Notes: generated by a model from the letters alone, not told the origin. A DNA stretch of 48,840 bases from Actinoplanes nipponensis (GCF_016862275.1 NZ_BOMQ01000083.1:1-48840); one strand, 5' to 3'; numbered from the stretch's first letter, positions 15,803 through 24,957 are shown. Made by a program: numbers and translations.

Positions 15803-18436
15803 GTGGGTAGCCACCGCAACGCACTGGTCGCCGTCGTCCGGCAGGAGCTGGCCGAAGCGCGCGGCACCGCCCGGGCCGTGCTGGCCGCCGCCGAGTCGGC
15901 CCGCAACGAGGCCCAGCGCCGCAAGCAGCTGATCCGCGAGGCGTACTCGACCTGCCTGGCCCAGCTGGCCGAGGCGCGGGAGACGGCCCGGGCGGACATC
16001 CTGCGCCGGACCCGGACCGAGGCCGGCACGCTGACCCGCAACGTCGAGTCGCTGGCCGCGCTGTACGCCTCCGGCGCGGCCGGCACGGCCTGGCGCTACT
16101 GGACTCCCACCGAGCCCGGCCGGGTCACCCGTCCCGGGCTGCTGCGGATCGGCACCATCGGCTACGACCCCGGCGACGGCGAACGCCGCCTGCCCGCGCT
16201 GGTCCCGCTGCTCGACCACGCCCACGTCCACCTGGCCGGCGACCGGGCCGCCGCGGACGGGGTCATCGCCGGCCTGCTGCTGCGCGCCCTCGGCACCACC
16301 CGGCCCGGCGACGTCCGGCTCACCGTCTACGACCCCGAGCAGCTCGGCGGGACGCTGGCCGCCTTCGCCCCGCTGGGCCACGCCGGCCTGCTCTCCTTCG
16401 TCGGCCCGGGCGGGCTGGGCCCGGTCCTCGACGACCTGGTGGAACAGATCTGCCGGGTCAACGAGACCGTCCTGGCCGGCGAGTACGCGTCCCTGGCCGA
16501 GCTCACCGAGGCGACCGCCGGCCCGCGCCGGGAGCCGTGGCGGATCATCGTGCTGCTCGCGGACGCCGACCTGCCGGCCGGCCAGCGGGCCCAGCTCGAC
16601 CGGATCGCCCGTACCGGGGTGGCCTGCGGCGTCCACCTGCTGGTCCGGGGCCTGGACCTGGCGCCGCACCCGACCGTGGAGCGCATCGAGGTGCACCCCG
16701 GGACCGCGACCTGCGACTCCATCGGCGACCTGACGGTCCGGCTCGACGCGCCGCCGCCGGCCGACCGGATCGCCGGCTTCTGCCGGGCGACGGCCGAACG
16801 GCTGCGCCAGGGCCCGCCGCCCGCCCGCTTCGCCGACCTCGAGCCGGAGAAGCTCTGGCTCGAGTCGTCCGCGCACGGCCTGAGCGCGCCCATCGGCGAC
16901 AGCCCCGACGGGTCGCTGAGCTGGGTGCCGCTCGGCGACGACCCACCGCACGCGCTGATCGGCGGTCCGTCCGGCTCCGGCAAGACGAACCTGATCTACG
17001 CCTGGATCGGCTCGCTGGCCGCCCGCTACGACCCCGGCGAGCTGGCCTTCTACCTGCTCGATTTCAAGGAGGGGGTGTCGTTCGCCCGGTTCGCGCCGGG
17101 CCCGCGCGACCCGAGCTGGCTGCCGCAGGTGCGCCTGGCCGGCATCAACGTCAACGGCGACCGGGAGTTCGGCCTGGCCATGCTGCGCCATCTCGGCGAG
17201 GAGCTGCGGGCCCGGGCCCAGGCGGCCAAGCGGTACGAGGCCTCGAAGCTGGCCGAGCTGCGCGCCGAGGACCCGGCCGGGCACTGGCCCCGGATCGTCG
17301 CGGTCATCGACGAGTTCCAGGTGCTGCTGGCCGGGCGGGACGCGCTGGCCGACGAGGCGGTGACCCTGCTGGAGGATCTCGCCCGGCGCGGCCGCTCGCA
17401 GGGCATCCACCTCGTGCTGGCCAGCCAGGACGTCTCCGGCATCGAGGCGCTGTGGGGCCGCTCCGGCCTGGTCGGACAGTTCACCCTGCGCATCGCCCTG
17501 CCCAAGGCCCGGCGGATCCTGGCCGACACCAACCTGGCCGCGGCGGTCATCCCCCGCTTCCACGCGGTGGTCAACGCCGATTCCGGCGCCGACGGGGCCA
17601 ACCACATCGTGCGGCTGCCCGACGCGAGCGACCGCCAGGCGTGGCGCACGCTGCAGCGCAAGCTGTGGCACCGCCGGCCCGACACCTGCGGGCCGCCCCG
17701 GCTGTTCGACGGCGACGCCGTGCCCCGGTTGCCGCAGGCGTACCGGCCGTCCGGGCGGGTGCCGCAGGCCGGCGCCGACATCGGCTCGTCACCCGGCGCG
17801 GTGCTGGGCGAGCGCATCGACGTGGCCGCCCGGCCGGCCCGGCTGCGGCTCGGCCGGATGCCCGGGCGCAACCTGGCGGTGCTCGGCACCCGGACCGACG
17901 AGGCCTGCGACGTGCTCGCCGCCGCCGCGCTGTCGCTGGCCGCGCAGGGGCCGGCCCGGTTCAGCCTCGTCTGCCTCGACCCCGGCGCGGAACGCCCGGC
18001 GGCCCGGCTCGTCGCCGAGCTGCCCGACGCCGACTGGTACGGCCCCCACGACCTGGACCAGTTCTTCGCGAGCCTGGCGGCGGACGGCATCCCGCACTAC
18101 GTCCTCGGCTACGCCCTGGACGCCGCCGGGGCCTCCTGGCGCGACCGCTGGCGCGCGCTGCTGACCGACGGGCCGGAGCAGCGCATCCACGTCCTCGGCT
18201 GGTGGCGGTCGGTGCCACGGCTGCGCGACGCCCTCGGCGGTCCGGGAGCCCGGCTGGACACCATCGGCGCGTGGGTGGCGCTGGACGTGCAGGGCCCGGA
18301 GCTCAGCCCGCTCTCGCCGCAGCCCGGCGGCCCGGCCTGGTATCCGCGGGCCCGGCGGGCACTGTTCTTCGACCGTTCGGTGCACCGCCATCCGGAAGTG
18401 ATCATCCCTTACGAGGTGAACAGTGACCACTCGTGA
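15803..18436 (+). CDS. FtsK/SpoIIIE-type ATPase with three ATPase-like domains
   Basis: An 877-residue protein with no predicted membrane segment. Residues 1-100 are a charged coiled coil rich in Ala/Glu/Arg. Residues of about 110-300 resemble a degenerate ATPase domain without a P-loop. The middle domain is canonical, with Walker A GGPSGSGKTN (387-396), Walker B IVAVIDEFQ (about 498-506) and an ARRGRSQGIHLVLASQ arginine-finger region. Residues of about 680-860 form a third, degenerate ATPase-like domain (LAVLGTRTDEA in place of the P-loop). The triple layout recalls EccC of type VII secretion, but no ESX partner genes are present. The 3' end overlaps the next gene by 14 nt. It could be a DNA or protein pump; I do not assign a role. 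Confidence 0.8.
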   Translation: MGSHRNALVAVVRQELAEARGTARAVLAAAESARNEAQRRKQLIREAYSTCLAQLAEARETARADILRRTRTEAGTLTRNVESLAALYASGAAGTAWRYWTPTEPGRVTRPGLLRIGTIGYDPGDGERRLPALVPLLDHAHVHLAGDRAAADGVIAGLLLRALGTTRPGDVRLTVYDPEQLGGTLAAFAPLGHAGLLSFVGPGGLGPVLDDLVEQICRVNETVLAGEYASLAELTEATAGPRREPWRIIVLLADADLPAGQRAQLDRIARTGVACGVHLLVRGLDLAPHPTVERIEVHPGTATCDSIGDLTVRLDAPPPADRIAGFCRATAERLRQGPPPARFADLEPEKLWLESSAHGLSAPIGDSPDGSLSWVPLGDDPPHALIGGPSGSGKTNLIYAWIGSLAARYDPGELAFYLLDFKEGVSFARFAPGPRDPSWLPQVRLAGINVNGDREFGLAMLRHLGEELRARAQAAKRYEASKLAELRAEDPAGHWPRIVAVIDEFQVLLAGRDALADEAVTLLEDLARRGRSQGIHLVLASQDVSGIEALWGRSGLVGQFTLRIALPKARRILADTNLAAAVIPRFHAVVNADSGADGANHIVRLPDASDRQAWRTLQRKLWHRRPDTCGPPRLFDGDAVPRLPQAYRPSGRVPQAGADIGSSPGAVLGERIDVAARPARLRLGRMPGRNLAVLGTRTDEACDVLAAAALSLAAQGPARFSLVCLDPGAERPAARLVAELPDADWYGPHDLDQFFASLAADGIPHYVLGYALDAAGASWRDRWRALLTDGPEQRIHVLGWWRSVPRLRDALGGPGARLDTIGAWVALDVQGPELSPLSPQPGGPAWYPRARRALFFDRSVHRHPEVIIPYEVNSDHS

Positions 18437-19160
18437 CCGCGACTACCAGCTCATGATGACCGCGCTCGCCGATGTCGCCCGGCGGCGGGACGCCGCGCTG
18501 GCCGACGCCGAGCAGGCGTACCAGACCAGCGCCGCGCAGGCCGCCGGGGAGCTCGCCCGGGCCGAGGGCGACGCGCTGTCCGCCGACCGCTGGGCGGGCG
18601 CGGCGGCGGCGCAGGTGCTCGACGTGGACCGGGAGGCGGCCCGGCTCTGGGACCAGCTGCGCCGGGCCCGCGGCATGCGCGTCCGGGCCCTCGGCGAGCT
18701 GCCCGAGCCGTTGTCCATCGAGGCGCTGCCCCGGACCGCGTTGGAGAGCGGCCCGGGCTCCGGCGGCGCGTTGCCGGCGCCGCGGCAGTCCGCGCGGACG
18801 CTGCTCTCCCGGGCCGCCGGGCGCATCGACGTGACCGTGCGCCCGCAGCTGCGCCACCCGCTGCCGCGCTGGGCGCTGCCCCTGCTGCCGCTGCTGGGCG
18901 CCCTGGTGGCCGGGCTCTGCGGCCTGATCGCGGCCGGGCTCGTGACCTTCGGCGGTACGGGCCTGCCGGGCGGCGCCGCGATCCGCGGGCTCGGCTGGCT
19001 GGCGTTCCTGCTGGCCCCGTCCGCGGGCGTGCCGGTGGCGGCGGCCCTGGCCCACCGCAAGCTGCACGCGCGTCTGGACATCGGCGGGATCGGGCTGACG
19101 CTCATCGGCGGGATGCTCGCGGCGACCGTACTGTCGGTCACCTTCGCCTCCTCGCGCTGA
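18423..19160 (+). CDS. Coiled-coil membrane protein, partner of the FtsK-like ATPase
   Basis: A 245-residue protein of unknown family. The N-terminal 85 residues are Ala/Arg/Glu-rich and helical (DVARRRDAALADAEQAYQTS), a register similar to the coil at the start of the FtsK-like protein, which suggests hetero-association. The C-terminal half has three hydrophobic segments (about 142-170, 180-205, 218-242). The GTG at 18423 has AGGTGA upstream and overlaps the ATPase gene by 14 nt, so the two are coupled. A plausible model is a membrane anchor or channel for the otherwise soluble ATPase; this is inference. Confidence 0.72.
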   Translation: MTTRDRDYQLMMTALADVARRRDAALADAEQAYQTSAAQAAGELARAEGDALSADRWAGAAAAQVLDVDREAARLWDQLRRARGMRVRALGELPEPLSIEALPRTALESGPGSGGALPAPRQSARTLLSRAAGRIDVTVRPQLRHPLPRWALPLLPLLGALVAGLCGLIAAGLVTFGGTGLPGGAAIRGLGWLAFLLAPSAGVPVAAALAHRKLHARLDIGGIGLTLIGGMLAATVLSVTFASSR

Positions 19161-19192
19161 CCCGCCGGGGCGACCTCGTATGGTCATGCACC

Positions 19193-20068
19193 ATGAGCGA
19201 TTCCGCGATCGAGGTCGATGGCCTGCGCAAGCTCTACGGTGACACCGTCGCCGTGGACGGCCTCGACCTGACCGTGCGGCGGGGCGAGATCTTCGCGCTG
19301 CTCGGCCCGAACGGCGCCGGCAAGACCACCACCGTGGAGATCCTGGAGGGCTACCGCAGGCGGGACGGCGGCCGGGTCAGCGTGCTGGGCATCGACCCCG
19401 CCGTGGTGCACGGCAAGCGGGGCACCAGCACGGATCCGACGGCTCGCCGCTGGCGGGAGCGGGTCGGGATCGTGTTGCAGGGCACCGGCGAGTTCGACGA
19501 GCTGACGGTCGGCGAGGTCGTCACCCACTTCGCCCGGTTCTACCCCGGCGCCGACGACCCGGCGCGGGTCATCGACCGGGTCGGGCTGAGCGCCAAGACC
19601 CGCGCCCGCACCCACACCCTGTCCGGCGGGCAGAAACGCCGGCTCGACGTCGCGCTGGGCATCGTCGGACGCCCCGAGCTGCTCTTCCTGGACGAGCCCA
19701 CGACCGGCTTCGACCCGGAGGCGCGGCGCGAGTTCTGGGCGCTGATCCGCGACCTGGCCCGCGGCGGGACCACGGTCGTGCTGACCACGCACTACCTGCA
19801 GGAGGCGGAGGCGCTCGCCGACCGGGTCGGGGTCATCACGGCGGGCCGGCTCATCGCGGTCGACACGCCCCAGCGGCTCGGCGACCGGGATTCGGCGCTG
19901 GCCACCGTCTCCTGGCGTACCCCCGAAGGGTCCTGGGAGAGCGCGCAGAGCGCGACGCCGACGGCGCTGGTGGCCGAGCTGGCCGCGCGCTTCGGCGGCG
20001 AGGTCCCCGGCCTGACCGTCTCCCGGCCGACCCTGGAGGACATCTACCTCTCGATGATCACGACATGA
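19193..20068 (+). CDS. DrrA-type ABC transporter ATP-binding protein
   Basis: ATPase of 291 residues of the drug-resistance exporter class. Walker A is GPNGAGKTTT (38-47), the signature LSGGQKRR, Walker B LLFLDEPTTGFD, and the H-loop VVLTTHYLQEAEALADR. A C-terminal domain of about 70 residues is typical of the DrrA/CcmA group. The ATG at 19193 follows an ordinary spacer. The permease gene begins 38 nt downstream with no visible terminator, so they form one operon. Substrate may be a drug, lipid or antibiotic; nothing in the window decides. Confidence 0.93.
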   Translation: MSDSAIEVDGLRKLYGDTVAVDGLDLTVRRGEIFALLGPNGAGKTTTVEILEGYRRRDGGRVSVLGIDPAVVHGKRGTSTDPTARRWRERVGIVLQGTGEFDELTVGEVVTHFARFYPGADDPARVIDRVGLSAKTRARTHTLSGGQKRRLDVALGIVGRPELLFLDEPTTGFDPEARREFWALIRDLARGGTTVVLTTHYLQEAEALADRVGVITAGRLIAVDTPQRLGDRDSALATVSWRTPEGSWESAQSATPTALVAELAARFGGEVPGLTVSRPTLEDIYLSMITT

Positions 20069-20105
20069 GCGACTGCACCGGAGCGAAGCGGAGGACCAGG
20101 AGAGC

Positions 20106-20909
20106 ATGTCCCATCGGAGCAGCGGCATGAGGCTGGGCCTGTGGCAGGGATTGCTGGAGATCAAGCAGTTCCTGCGCAGTCGCGAGCAGGTGATGTTCAC
20201 GCTGGCCTTCCCGGCCATCCTGATCCTGGTCTTCGGCTCGATCTTCACCGGCGAGATCGGCAACGGCGTCAAGTTCACCCAGTACTTCGTCACCGGCATG
20301 ATCGCCACCGGGCTGATGACCGCCGGCTTCCAGTCGTTGGCCATCCAGATCCCGCAGGAACGCGACCGGGGGGTGCTCAAGCGGCTGCTCGGCACGCCGA
20401 TGCCGCGCTGGGTCTACTTCGCCGGCAAGGTGCTGATGGTGGCGTTCATCGCGGTGCTGGAGACCGTCATCCTGCTGACCGTGGCCACGCTGCTGTTCGG
20501 TCTGGACCTGCCGGACACCGGGGCGAAGTGGCTGACCTTCCTGTGGGTGTCGGCGCTGGGCATCACCGCCTGCACGCTGTGCGGGGTGGCGTTCTCGTCG
20601 CTGGCCCGTACCGGTCGCAGCGCGCCGGCCGTGGTCACCCCGGTCGCGCTGATCCTGCAGTTCATCTCCGGGGTCTTCTTCGTCTTCACCAGCCTGCCGG
20701 GCTGGATGCAGAACGTCGCGTCGATCTTCCCGCTGAAGTGGATGTGCCAGGGCCTGCGCGCGGTCTTCCTGCCGGAGTCGTTCGGCCCGCGCGAGCCCGG
20801 CGGCTCCTACGATCTGCCGAAGGTCGCCCTGGTGCTGGGGGTGTGGTGCCTGGTGGCCCTCGTCCTGTGCCTGACCACGTTCCGATGGACCACCAAGCGC
20901 GACGGCTGA
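20106..20909 (+). CDS. ABC-2 type transporter permease (DrrB-type)
   Basis: Integral membrane permease of 267 residues with six hydrophobic segments. The first (MFTLAFPAILILVFGSIF) and the conserved ERDRGVLKRLLGTPMPRWVYFAGK loop are diagnostic of ABC-2 exporters, as is the FISGVFFVFTSLPGWMQNVASIFPLKW region before the last helix. It pairs with the ATPase just upstream to form a half-and-half exporter. It ends in a stem-loop that overlaps its stop codon. Confidence 0.93.
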   Translation: MSHRSSGMRLGLWQGLLEIKQFLRSREQVMFTLAFPAILILVFGSIFTGEIGNGVKFTQYFVTGMIATGLMTAGFQSLAIQIPQERDRGVLKRLLGTPMPRWVYFAGKVLMVAFIAVLETVILLTVATLLFGLDLPDTGAKWLTFLWVSALGITACTLCGVAFSSLARTGRSAPAVVTPVALILQFISGVFFVFTSLPGWMQNVASIFPLKWMCQGLRAVFLPESFGPREPGGSYDLPKVALVLGVWCLVALVLCLTTFRWTTKRDG

Positions 20910-20929
20910 CCGGCCCGGCGGCCGGTCAG
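20906..20929. terminator. Likely bidirectional terminator between convergent genes
   Basis: CTGACCGGC and GCCGGTCAG form a perfect 9-bp stem with a 6-nt loop. It overlaps the permease stop codon and lies 15 nt from the stop of the convergent dehydrogenase gene. There is no T tract, as is common in high-GC actinobacteria. Confidence 0.55.
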
Positions 20930-20943
20930 CAGGTGCAGAAGCC

Positions 20944-21792
20944 TCAGTAGGTGTAGAAGCCCTTGCCGGTCTTGCGGCCCAGGTCGCCCGCGGTGACCAT
21001 GCGCTGCAGCAGCTCCGGCGGGAAGAACTTCTCGTCCGCGGTGTCGTGGTAGATGTTGGACGCCGCGTTCAGCATGACGTCCAGCCCGGTGAGGTCGACG
21101 GTGGCCAGCGGGCCCATGGCGTGCCCGAAGCCCAGCTTCATCACCGTGTCCAGGTCGGCGGCGGACACCACGCCGGTCTCGACCAGCTTGATCGCCTCGA
21201 CCAGCAGGGCGGAGAACAGCCGGTTGGAGACGAAGCCGGCGACGTCCCGCTTCACCTCGACGCAGGTCTTGCCGACCTCCTCGGCGAAGTTGCGCGCGGT
21301 CGCCAGGGTCTCGTCCGAGGTCTGGTAGCCGCGGACCAGCTCGACCAGCTTCATCATCGGCACCGGCGAGAAGAAGTGGATGCCGACGACCGACTCCGGG
21401 CGGGCGGTGACCGCCGCGATCTGGGTGATCGGGATGGCGGAGGTGTTGGTGCCGAGCACGGCGCCGGGCTTGCAGATCTTGTCGAGCGCCCGGAAGACGT
21501 CGTGCTTGGCCTCCAGCTTCTCGAAGATCGCCTCGACCACCACGTCCGCGTCGGCCATCGCCTCCAGCTCCGTGGTCGTGGTGATCCGTCCGACCGCCGC
21601 CTCCGCGTCCTCCGCGGAGATCTTGCCCTTGGTGGCGAAGCGGCCGAGGGACTCCCGGATCGCCGCCACACCCCGGCTCAGCGAGGCCTCGTCCAGGTCC
21701 CGCATCGTGACCTGCCAGCCGGCCTGGGCCGCCACCTGGGCGATGCCCGAACCCATCAGACCGGAGCCGATGACCGCGAGTCGACCCGCCAT
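20944..21792 (-). CDS. 3-hydroxybutyryl-CoA dehydrogenase
   Basis: NAD(P)-dependent 3-hydroxyacyl-CoA dehydrogenase of 282 residues. The N-terminal Rossmann motif is GSGLMGSG (9-16), followed by the acidic RDLDE that favours NAD. The catalytic His is in GIHFFSPVPMMKLVE, and the C-terminal dimer domain carries GFVSNRLFSALLVEAI. The length matches the single-function HbdA/FadB2 class rather than the large multifunctional FadB. It would act with thiolases such as that at 969 in acetoacetyl-CoA metabolism. The ATG at 21792 has GGAGA upstream. Confidence 0.93.
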   Translation of the reverse strand: MAGRLAVIGSGLMGSGIAQVAAQAGWQVTMRDLDEASLSRGVAAIRESLGRFATKGKISAEDAEAAVGRITTTTELEAMADADVVVEAIFEKLEAKHDVFRALDKICKPGAVLGTNTSAIPITQIAAVTARPESVVGIHFFSPVPMMKLVELVRGYQTSDETLATARNFAEEVGKTCVEVKRDVAGFVSNRLFSALLVEAIKLVETGVVSAADLDTVMKLGFGHAMGPLATVDLTGLDVMLNAASNIYHDTADEKFFPPELLQRMVTAGDLGRKTGKGFYTY

Positions 21793-21916
21793 GTGTGCTC
21801 TCCTTCTCCACGTTGAGGTAACGCCGACAGCCTAGCCGCCGTGCTTAACGAACGCTCAGGGCCTCGATCGGGGCAAATCCGAGGAAAACTCCCGTTGGCG
21901 ATGCCAGACTGTGCCC

Positions 21917-22273
21917 ATGCCACCAAGCGACGGCTGGTACCTCATCGGGCCGTTCATCGCCGTCGCCCTCGTCGGATTCCTCGGCGCCGTCTTCTGGCGC
22001 ATGGGCCTGCAGTGGACCCGGACCCGGGAGGACCCGCTCCGCGAGCTGTACGCCGGCCTGGCCATCTTCGGCGAGACCGACGACTACGGCCTGCTCTGCC
22101 CGGCCGCGGCCACCGACGACCCGGACATCGCCGAGGAGATCCGCACCCTGCTGGCCGCCGCGGGCATCCGCTCGACCTCGGCCCTCCGCCCGGACGGGCG
22201 GCTGCTGGTGCTGGTCTTCGGCGAAGAGGTGGACGAGGCCCGGCGGCTGGTGGGCGGCTCGCCGGCCCTCTGA
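21917..22273 (+). CDS. Small membrane protein, function unknown
   Basis: A 118-residue protein with one hydrophobic segment near the N-terminus (YLIGPFIAVALVGFLGAVFW) and an acidic soluble domain of about 80 residues. The soluble part contains PDIAEEIRTLLAAAGIRSTSA and LRPDGRLLVLVFGEEVDEARRLV, resembling the small domain used to read or bury signal peptides in actinobacterial unknowns (weak resemblance). ATG at 21917 is preferred; GTG at 21911 adds two residues. It is divergent from the dehydrogenase and convergent with murA, with 2 nt between stops. Confidence 0.72.
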   Translation: MPPSDGWYLIGPFIAVALVGFLGAVFWRMGLQWTRTREDPLRELYAGLAIFGETDDYGLLCPAAATDDPDIAEEIRTLLAAAGIRSTSALRPDGRLLVLVFGEEVDEARRLVGGSPAL

Positions 22274-22275
22274 GG

Positions 22276-23562
22276 CTAGAAGTCGAACGTCGGCTCGGCG
22301 ACCACCGCGCGCTCCACGTCCACGCCCAGGTTGGCCAGGTCGGCCACGAAGTCCGGATAGCCCCGGTCGATGTGGTGCACCTCGCCGACCTCGGTGACGC
22401 CGTCCGCGCACAGCCCGGCGATGACCAGCCCGGCCCCGGCGCGGATGTCCGTGGCCCGCACCGGCGCGCCGGAGAGCCGCTCGCGGCCGTTCACCACCGC
22501 GTGATGGCCGTCGGTGCGGATGTCCGCGCCCAGCCGGACCATCTCGTTCACGAACATGAACCGGCCGTCGAAGATGTTCTCCGTGATCAGCGACGAGCCG
22601 GCGCTGACCGCGGCCAGCCCGATCGCCATCGGCAGCAGGTCGGTGGCGAAGCCCGGGTACGGCAGCGTCACGATGTCGATCGCCTTGGGACGGTCCTCCA
22701 TGCGGACCCGGAAGAGGTTGTCGCCCGGCTCGACCACCGCGCCGGCCGAGACCAGCTTGTCCAGCGCGATCTCCAGGTAGGCCGGCTGGACGCCGTGCAC
22801 GGTGACGTCGCCGCGGGTCATCGCCGCGCCGAAGGCCCAGGTGCCGCCGACGATCCGGTCGCCCACCGTGGTGTGCCGCACCGGCTTGAGGGCCTCGACC
22901 CCCTCGACGGTCAGCGTCGACGTGCCGGCGCCGGTGATCTGCGCGCCCATCGCGGTCAGCATGTCGCAGATGTCGACGATCTCCGGCTCGCGGGCGGCGT
23001 TGTCGATCTCCGTGACGCCCTTGGCCAGGACGGCGGCCATCAGCAGGTTCTCGGTGGCGCCGACGCTCGGGAAGTCCAGCCAGATCTTGCCGCCGCGCAG
23101 CCCGCCGGGGGCCGAGGCGATGACGAAGCCGTGCTCGCCGGAGATCTCGGCGCCCATCCGGGCCAGCCCGGCCACGTGCATGTCGAGCCCGCGCGAGCCG
23201 ATCGCGTCGCCACCCGGGTGGGCCACCCGGACGTAGCCGCGGCGGGCCAGCAGCGGGCCCAGCACGCAGATCGAGGCGCGCAGCCGGCGGACCAGGTCGT
23301 AGTCGGTCTCGCTGCCCGGCTCGGCGGGCACGTCGATGGTCGCCTCGCCGCCGGCCAGCGACACCTCACAGCCCAGCCGGCGCAGCACCTCGGCCATGAT
23401 CGCCACGTCGGTGATGCGGGGGACGTTGGCCACCACGCTGCGGCCCTCGGCGAGCAGCGCGACGGCCATGAGCTTGAGCGCGGAGTTCTTCGCGCCGCCC
23501 ACCGAGACATCACCGGACAGGCGGGCGCCGCCCTTGACTCTGATCACATCCACGCGGGCCAT
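22276..23562 (-). CDS. murA: UDP-N-acetylglucosamine 1-carboxyvinyltransferase MurA
   Basis: First committed enzyme of peptidoglycan precursor synthesis; it transfers enolpyruvate from PEP to UDP-GlcNAc. The 428-residue protein has Lys25 in GGAKNSALK for substrate binding. The active-site loop reads HPGGDAIGSRGLDMH, with Asp119 where E. coli and most bacteria have the Cys that fosfomycin alkylates. The Asp form is known from Mycobacterium tuberculosis and gives intrinsic fosfomycin resistance, so the same is expected here. Start ATG 23562 matches the family N-terminus MARVDVIRVKGG. It is divergent from the cobalamin adenosyltransferase gene, with only 40 nt between starts. Confidence 0.96.
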   Translation of the reverse strand: MARVDVIRVKGGARLSGDVSVGGAKNSALKLMAVALLAEGRSVVANVPRITDVAIMAEVLRRLGCEVSLAGGEATIDVPAEPGSETDYDLVRRLRASICVLGPLLARRGYVRVAHPGGDAIGSRGLDMHVAGLARMGAEISGEHGFVIASAPGGLRGGKIWLDFPSVGATENLLMAAVLAKGVTEIDNAAREPEIVDICDMLTAMGAQITGAGTSTLTVEGVEALKPVRHTTVGDRIVGGTWAFGAAMTRGDVTVHGVQPAYLEIALDKLVSAGAVVEPGDNLFRVRMEDRPKAIDIVTLPYPGFATDLLPMAIGLAAVSAGSSLITENIFDGRFMFVNEMVRLGADIRTDGHHAVVNGRERLSGAPVRATDIRAGAGLVIAGLCADGVTEVGEVHHIDRGYPDFVADLANLGVDVERAVVAEPTFDF

Positions 23563-23602
23563 CGTATGGGTCGCGCTCACCGGCATCCGTAGGGTGGGGG
23601 GC

Positions 23603-24175
23603 ATGGCCGTGCATCTCACCCGCATTTACACCCGCACCGGCGACGCCGGTTCGACCCGCCTGGGCAACAACGAGGTGGCCGCGAAGACCGATCCCCGGGT
23701 CGTGGCCTACGCCGACGCCGACGAGTGCAACGCGGCGATCGGGGTGGCGCTCGCGATGGGCGCGCTGGCCCCGGACGTCAAGAGCGTCCTGACCGCGGTG
23801 CAGAACGACCTGTTCGACGTGGGCGCCGACCTGTGCAACCCGCTGGCCGAGGACCCGCCGTACCCGCCGCTGCGGATCACTGAGGCGTACGTGACCCGGC
23901 TCGAGGGCTGGTGCGACGAGTACAACGAACAGCTGCCCGAGCTCGACTCCTTCGTGCTGCCGGGCGGGACGCCGGGGGCGGCGCTGCTGCACGTGGCCCG
24001 GACGGTCGCGCGGCGCGCGGAACGCTCGGCGTGGGCGCTGTACGAGCTCGAGCCGGACCGGACGTCGCTGCTGCCGGCGAAGTACCTGAACCGGCTCTCC
24101 GACCTGCTGTTCATCCTGGGCCGCACGGCCAACCCCGGTGGCGACGTGAAGTGGGTGCCGGGCGGGGTGTCCTGA
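23603..24175 (+). CDS. Cob(I)alamin adenosyltransferase, PduO type
   Basis: Converts cob(I)alamin and ATP to adenosylcobalamin, the cofactor of methylmalonyl-CoA mutase. The 190-residue protein shows the N-terminal P-loop-like TRTGDAGSTRLGNN (10-23), the CRRAER-type motif here ARRAERSAW, and the C-terminal LNRLSDLLFILGR. These are the PduO/MMAB signatures, not those of CobA. ATG at 23603 fits the family start. It supports the same pathway as meaB and mce at the left end. It ends 3 nt before the convergent PH-domain-like membrane protein gene. Confidence 0.94.
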   Translation: MAVHLTRIYTRTGDAGSTRLGNNEVAAKTDPRVVAYADADECNAAIGVALAMGALAPDVKSVLTAVQNDLFDVGADLCNPLAEDPPYPPLRITEAYVTRLEGWCDEYNEQLPELDSFVLPGGTPGAALLHVARTVARRAERSAWALYELEPDRTSLLPAKYLNRLSDLLFILGRTANPGGDVKWVPGGVS

Positions 24176-24178
24176 GCC

Positions 24179-24943
24179 CTAACCGGCGAACGACGACCGC
24201 AACGCCGCCTGGCCCTGCGCCGTGCCGATGCTCTCCCGCCGCTCGGGGTGCTCGGCGTAGTACCGGATCGTATGGGCCAGGTACGCCGAGTCCACCTGCA
24301 GCCGTCCCGCGGGCAGCCGGACCGGCGCGGTGACCCCGACGGTCAGGCGGTAGAGGTCGAGGTGTTCCGGGTCGCGCCTGGCCGGGAGCGGCGGCCCGCC
24401 GGGCAGCAGGTCGTCCCAGGGCACGCGGGATCGGCTCAGGTAGCGCCGCAGGGTCACCGCCTCCCGGTCGAGGGTGAGCCGGGGCCGGTCGCTGACCACC
24501 AGCACCGCCACCAGCAGCACCACGGCACCCACCGCGACGACGCTGATCGGGAGCGCGCGGTCGAAGGTCGCGAACCGCATCCGGTCGCCGCCCGGCACCC
24601 GCTCGGTGACCAGTCCCGCACCGGCCAGCCAGCCCATCACCACCGCCCACGGCCCCGTCCAGCGCGGGGCTGGCGGCGCCGCGAAGCATGCCGGGCCGCC
24701 CGGGCCGCCGGGCTCGATCCGCCAGGTCGCCCCCCGCCGCCGGGCGCGCCGGGTCACCAGGAGGTAGCCGCCCAGGGGCAGGCCCACACTGGCCGCCAGG
24801 GTGACCACCCAGGCCGCCAGAGCCGGCGGCCAGGCGCCGATCCGCCAGGTCAGCGGGGTGACCCAGAAGGTGTCCAGCACCCGCAGCCCGAACGCCGCCA
24901 ACGCGAACGGCAGCGCGACGAGCCGGGCGGCGGTGGTGGACAC
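24179..24943 (-). CDS. Membrane protein with PH-like C-terminal domain
   Basis: A 254-residue protein with about four hydrophobic segments (roughly 10-28, 42-62, 98-112, 132-150) and a C-terminal soluble part. That part reads PRLTLDREAVTLRRYLSRSRVPWDDL, the beta-strand pattern of bacterial PH-domain membrane proteins. The function of this class is unknown. The GTG start at 24943 is 15 nt from the stop of the DUF2550 gene on the same strand, so it may be the last gene of the atpC transcript. Confidence 0.65.
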   Translation of the reverse strand: MSTTAARLVALPFALAAFGLRVLDTFWVTPLTWRIGAWPPALAAWVVTLAASVGLPLGGYLLVTRRARRRGATWRIEPGGPGGPACFAAPPAPRWTGPWAVVMGWLAGAGLVTERVPGGDRMRFATFDRALPISVVAVGAVVLLVAVLVVSDRPRLTLDREAVTLRRYLSRSRVPWDDLLPGGPPLPARRDPEHLDLYRLTVGVTAPVRLPAGRLQVDSAYLAHTIRYYAEHPERRESIGTAQGQAALRSSFAG

Positions 24944-24957
24944 CGCCGGAGCATAGA

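Noticed and set aside
15803..18436. Type VII secretion EccC
   Set aside because: No N-terminal membrane helices and no ESX, EccB/D/E or WXG100 genes nearby; only the three-ATPase layout is shared.
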